From an uncultured Collinsella sp. (GTDB taxonomy: Bacteria > Actinomycetota > Coriobacteriia > Coriobacteriales > Coriobacteriaceae): DNA of 29,896 bases. The position numbers and the translations under genes are program-made. The stretch's first letter is position 1. Every line of letters begins with the position of its first letter. The notes under the pieces were generated by a model. The model searched no databases. It was not told where the DNA came from and saw only the letters and a list, made by a program, of their open reading frames with translations. Location: NCBI GenBank assembly GCA_958438125.1, contig CAUBQN010000006.1, forward strand, positions 1-29,896, in the 5' to 3' direction. Below, piece after piece: positions 29,076 through 29,896 of this stretch.

Positions 29076-29896
29076 TTAAAGGCCAACGGCGGAGAGGATG
29101 AGGCCCCAGCCGGCACCGATGACGTACATCATGATCAGGAACAGGACGTTTTCGCGGGCGCTGCGGTTGGTGCGGAACAGCACCAGGTAGCCCACACCGG
29201 CAGAGATGAGCGTGCCGGCGAGCATCGGCGCCAGCTGTAGCGCGCCCTCCAGGTACAGTTGTGTGATGACGACGCTGGCCGAGCAGTTGGGGATCAGGCC
29301 GACAAGCGCCGAACCCAGGACGGCGAGCGTCTCGTTGCCACGCAGGAACTGCTCGATCGCGGACTCGCCGAAGGTCTCGAGCACGGCGACCAGAATCAGC
29401 GTCACCAGAAAAATGAATACCGATACCTGCACGGTGTGCGAGATGGCGCTGCGAATAATCGACAGGAGGGGCGCGCTCTCGTGAGAGTGGGAGTGACCGT
29501 GGCCATCATGGTGTTCATGCTCGCCCCCATGACCGTGATCGTGTCCATGTCCGTGTTCGTACTCGTCCTCGTCTTCATCGCAACCGCAATGGTCGCGCTC
29601 GCACAGCTCATGGATGTGATCGGCGCTCACGCCCGCCTCGGCCACTTCATCAATGATGTCGCCCCCGGTATGGTCGTCGTGCGCGCAGTTCACATGAGCC
29701 GGATTGGAAGCGGTCCCCAGCACGGTACGGCGAATCGCCGCATGCGCGCGAGCGTTACGACGCAGGCCGCGAATGGCCGCGTCCACGATAAAGCCCGTGA
29801 CCAGCGCGATCAGTGCCTTCGAAGCCAAAAGCATCGCCATGGTCTGCACGGGAACCTGCTCGGCAAGTAGCAGCGGCAGCATCTCGTCGGAGGTCG
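29076..29896 (-). CDS. Putative ten-TM heavy-metal exporter with His-rich loop (ArsP_2-like), 5' end outside window
   Basis: This is the C-terminal part of a membrane protein resembling the 10-TM heavy-metal exporter family (PF11449, ArsP_2 type). About 273 residues are visible; the frame is open to the window edge (TSDEMLPLLLAEQ), so the ATG at 29882 is not the true start. A cytoplasmic-looking loop, encoded at about 29479-29593, is extremely rich in His, Asp and Glu (HGHGHDHGHG-type runs). It probably binds a divalent metal. The motif LIPNCSASVVITQLYLEG is a family mark. The visible part has about five hydrophobic segments. Which metal is moved cannot be decided. Confidence 0.8.
   Translation of the reverse strand, partial: TSDEMLPLLLAEQVPVQTMAMLLASKALIALVTGFIVDAAIRGLRRNARAHAAIRRTVLGTASNPAHVNCAHDDHTGGDIIDEVAEAGVSADHIHELCERDHCGCDEDEDEYEHGHGHDHGHGGEHEHHDGHGHSHSHESAPLLSIIRSAISHTVQVSVFIFLVTLILVAVLETFGESAIEQFLRGNETLAVLGSALVGLIPNCSASVVITQLYLEGALQLAPMLAGTLISAGVGYLVLFRTNRSARENVLFLIMMYVIGAGWGLILSAVGL

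Noticed and set aside
29076..29882. ATG at 29882 as start of the metal exporter
   Set aside because: The frame continues to the window edge with TSDE, which fits the inside of the family, so the real start is outside.

Overview
The window looks like chromosomal DNA of a GC-rich gut actinobacterium of the Coriobacteriia, most likely Collinsella or a close relative. The reasons are the strong G/C bias at third codon positions, the mix of clostridial-style and actinobacterial housekeeping genes, and short hairpin repeats (a GGACAGGCA loop between arms of the ACCACCACAAAGG type) that I associate with Collinsella from memory. The genus is an inference. No phage, integrase, insertion-sequence transposase or CRISPR array is visible. 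Most of the window is ordinary core metabolism, and the unusual material is in the intergenic regions.

Left part (1-7919): a truncated HD-domain hydrolase, then proA, an S33 prolyl-type aminopeptidase on the opposite strand, proB, pncB (nicotinate phosphoribosyltransferase), a small tail-anchored coiled-coil protein, tRNA-Ala(CGC) with a clear promoter and terminator, and a PflA-like radical SAM enzyme. Proline synthesis is split around a peptidase that may itself release proline.

Middle (8060-18981): a probable 6S-like RNA, a WecA/TagO-type glycosyl-phosphate transferase, trpS, a small O6-alkylguanine-DNA alkyltransferase-like protein, a DegV lipid-binding protein next to a MarR regulator, a B3/4-domain protein preceded by a promoter-terminator leader, ATP-type pckA with a perfect palindrome upstream, a Wzx-like membrane flippase, a 220-bp pile-up of repeats, and an Ap4A/PP-type metallophosphatase.

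Right part (19235-29896): a cation/proton antiporter with two TrkA_C domains, serC-serA, an M20 peptidase followed by a strongly reduced DUF1015 protein, a tandem pair of histidine phosphatases, a nitroreductase, an HdeD-like membrane protein directly abutting a UPF0178 protein, and the C-terminal part of a ten-TM heavy-metal exporter with a histidine-rich loop.

The items most worth a second look are: (i) a hairpin repeat family placed just behind stop codons that could act as portable bidirectional terminators; (ii) the promoter-terminator leader before the B3/4 gene; (iii) a 123-bp element with 18-bp perfect inverted ends and an interior with crossing complementarity; (iv) the DUF1015 protein that has lost its hallmark motif and C-terminal half; and (v) the structured RNA at 8065-8214.
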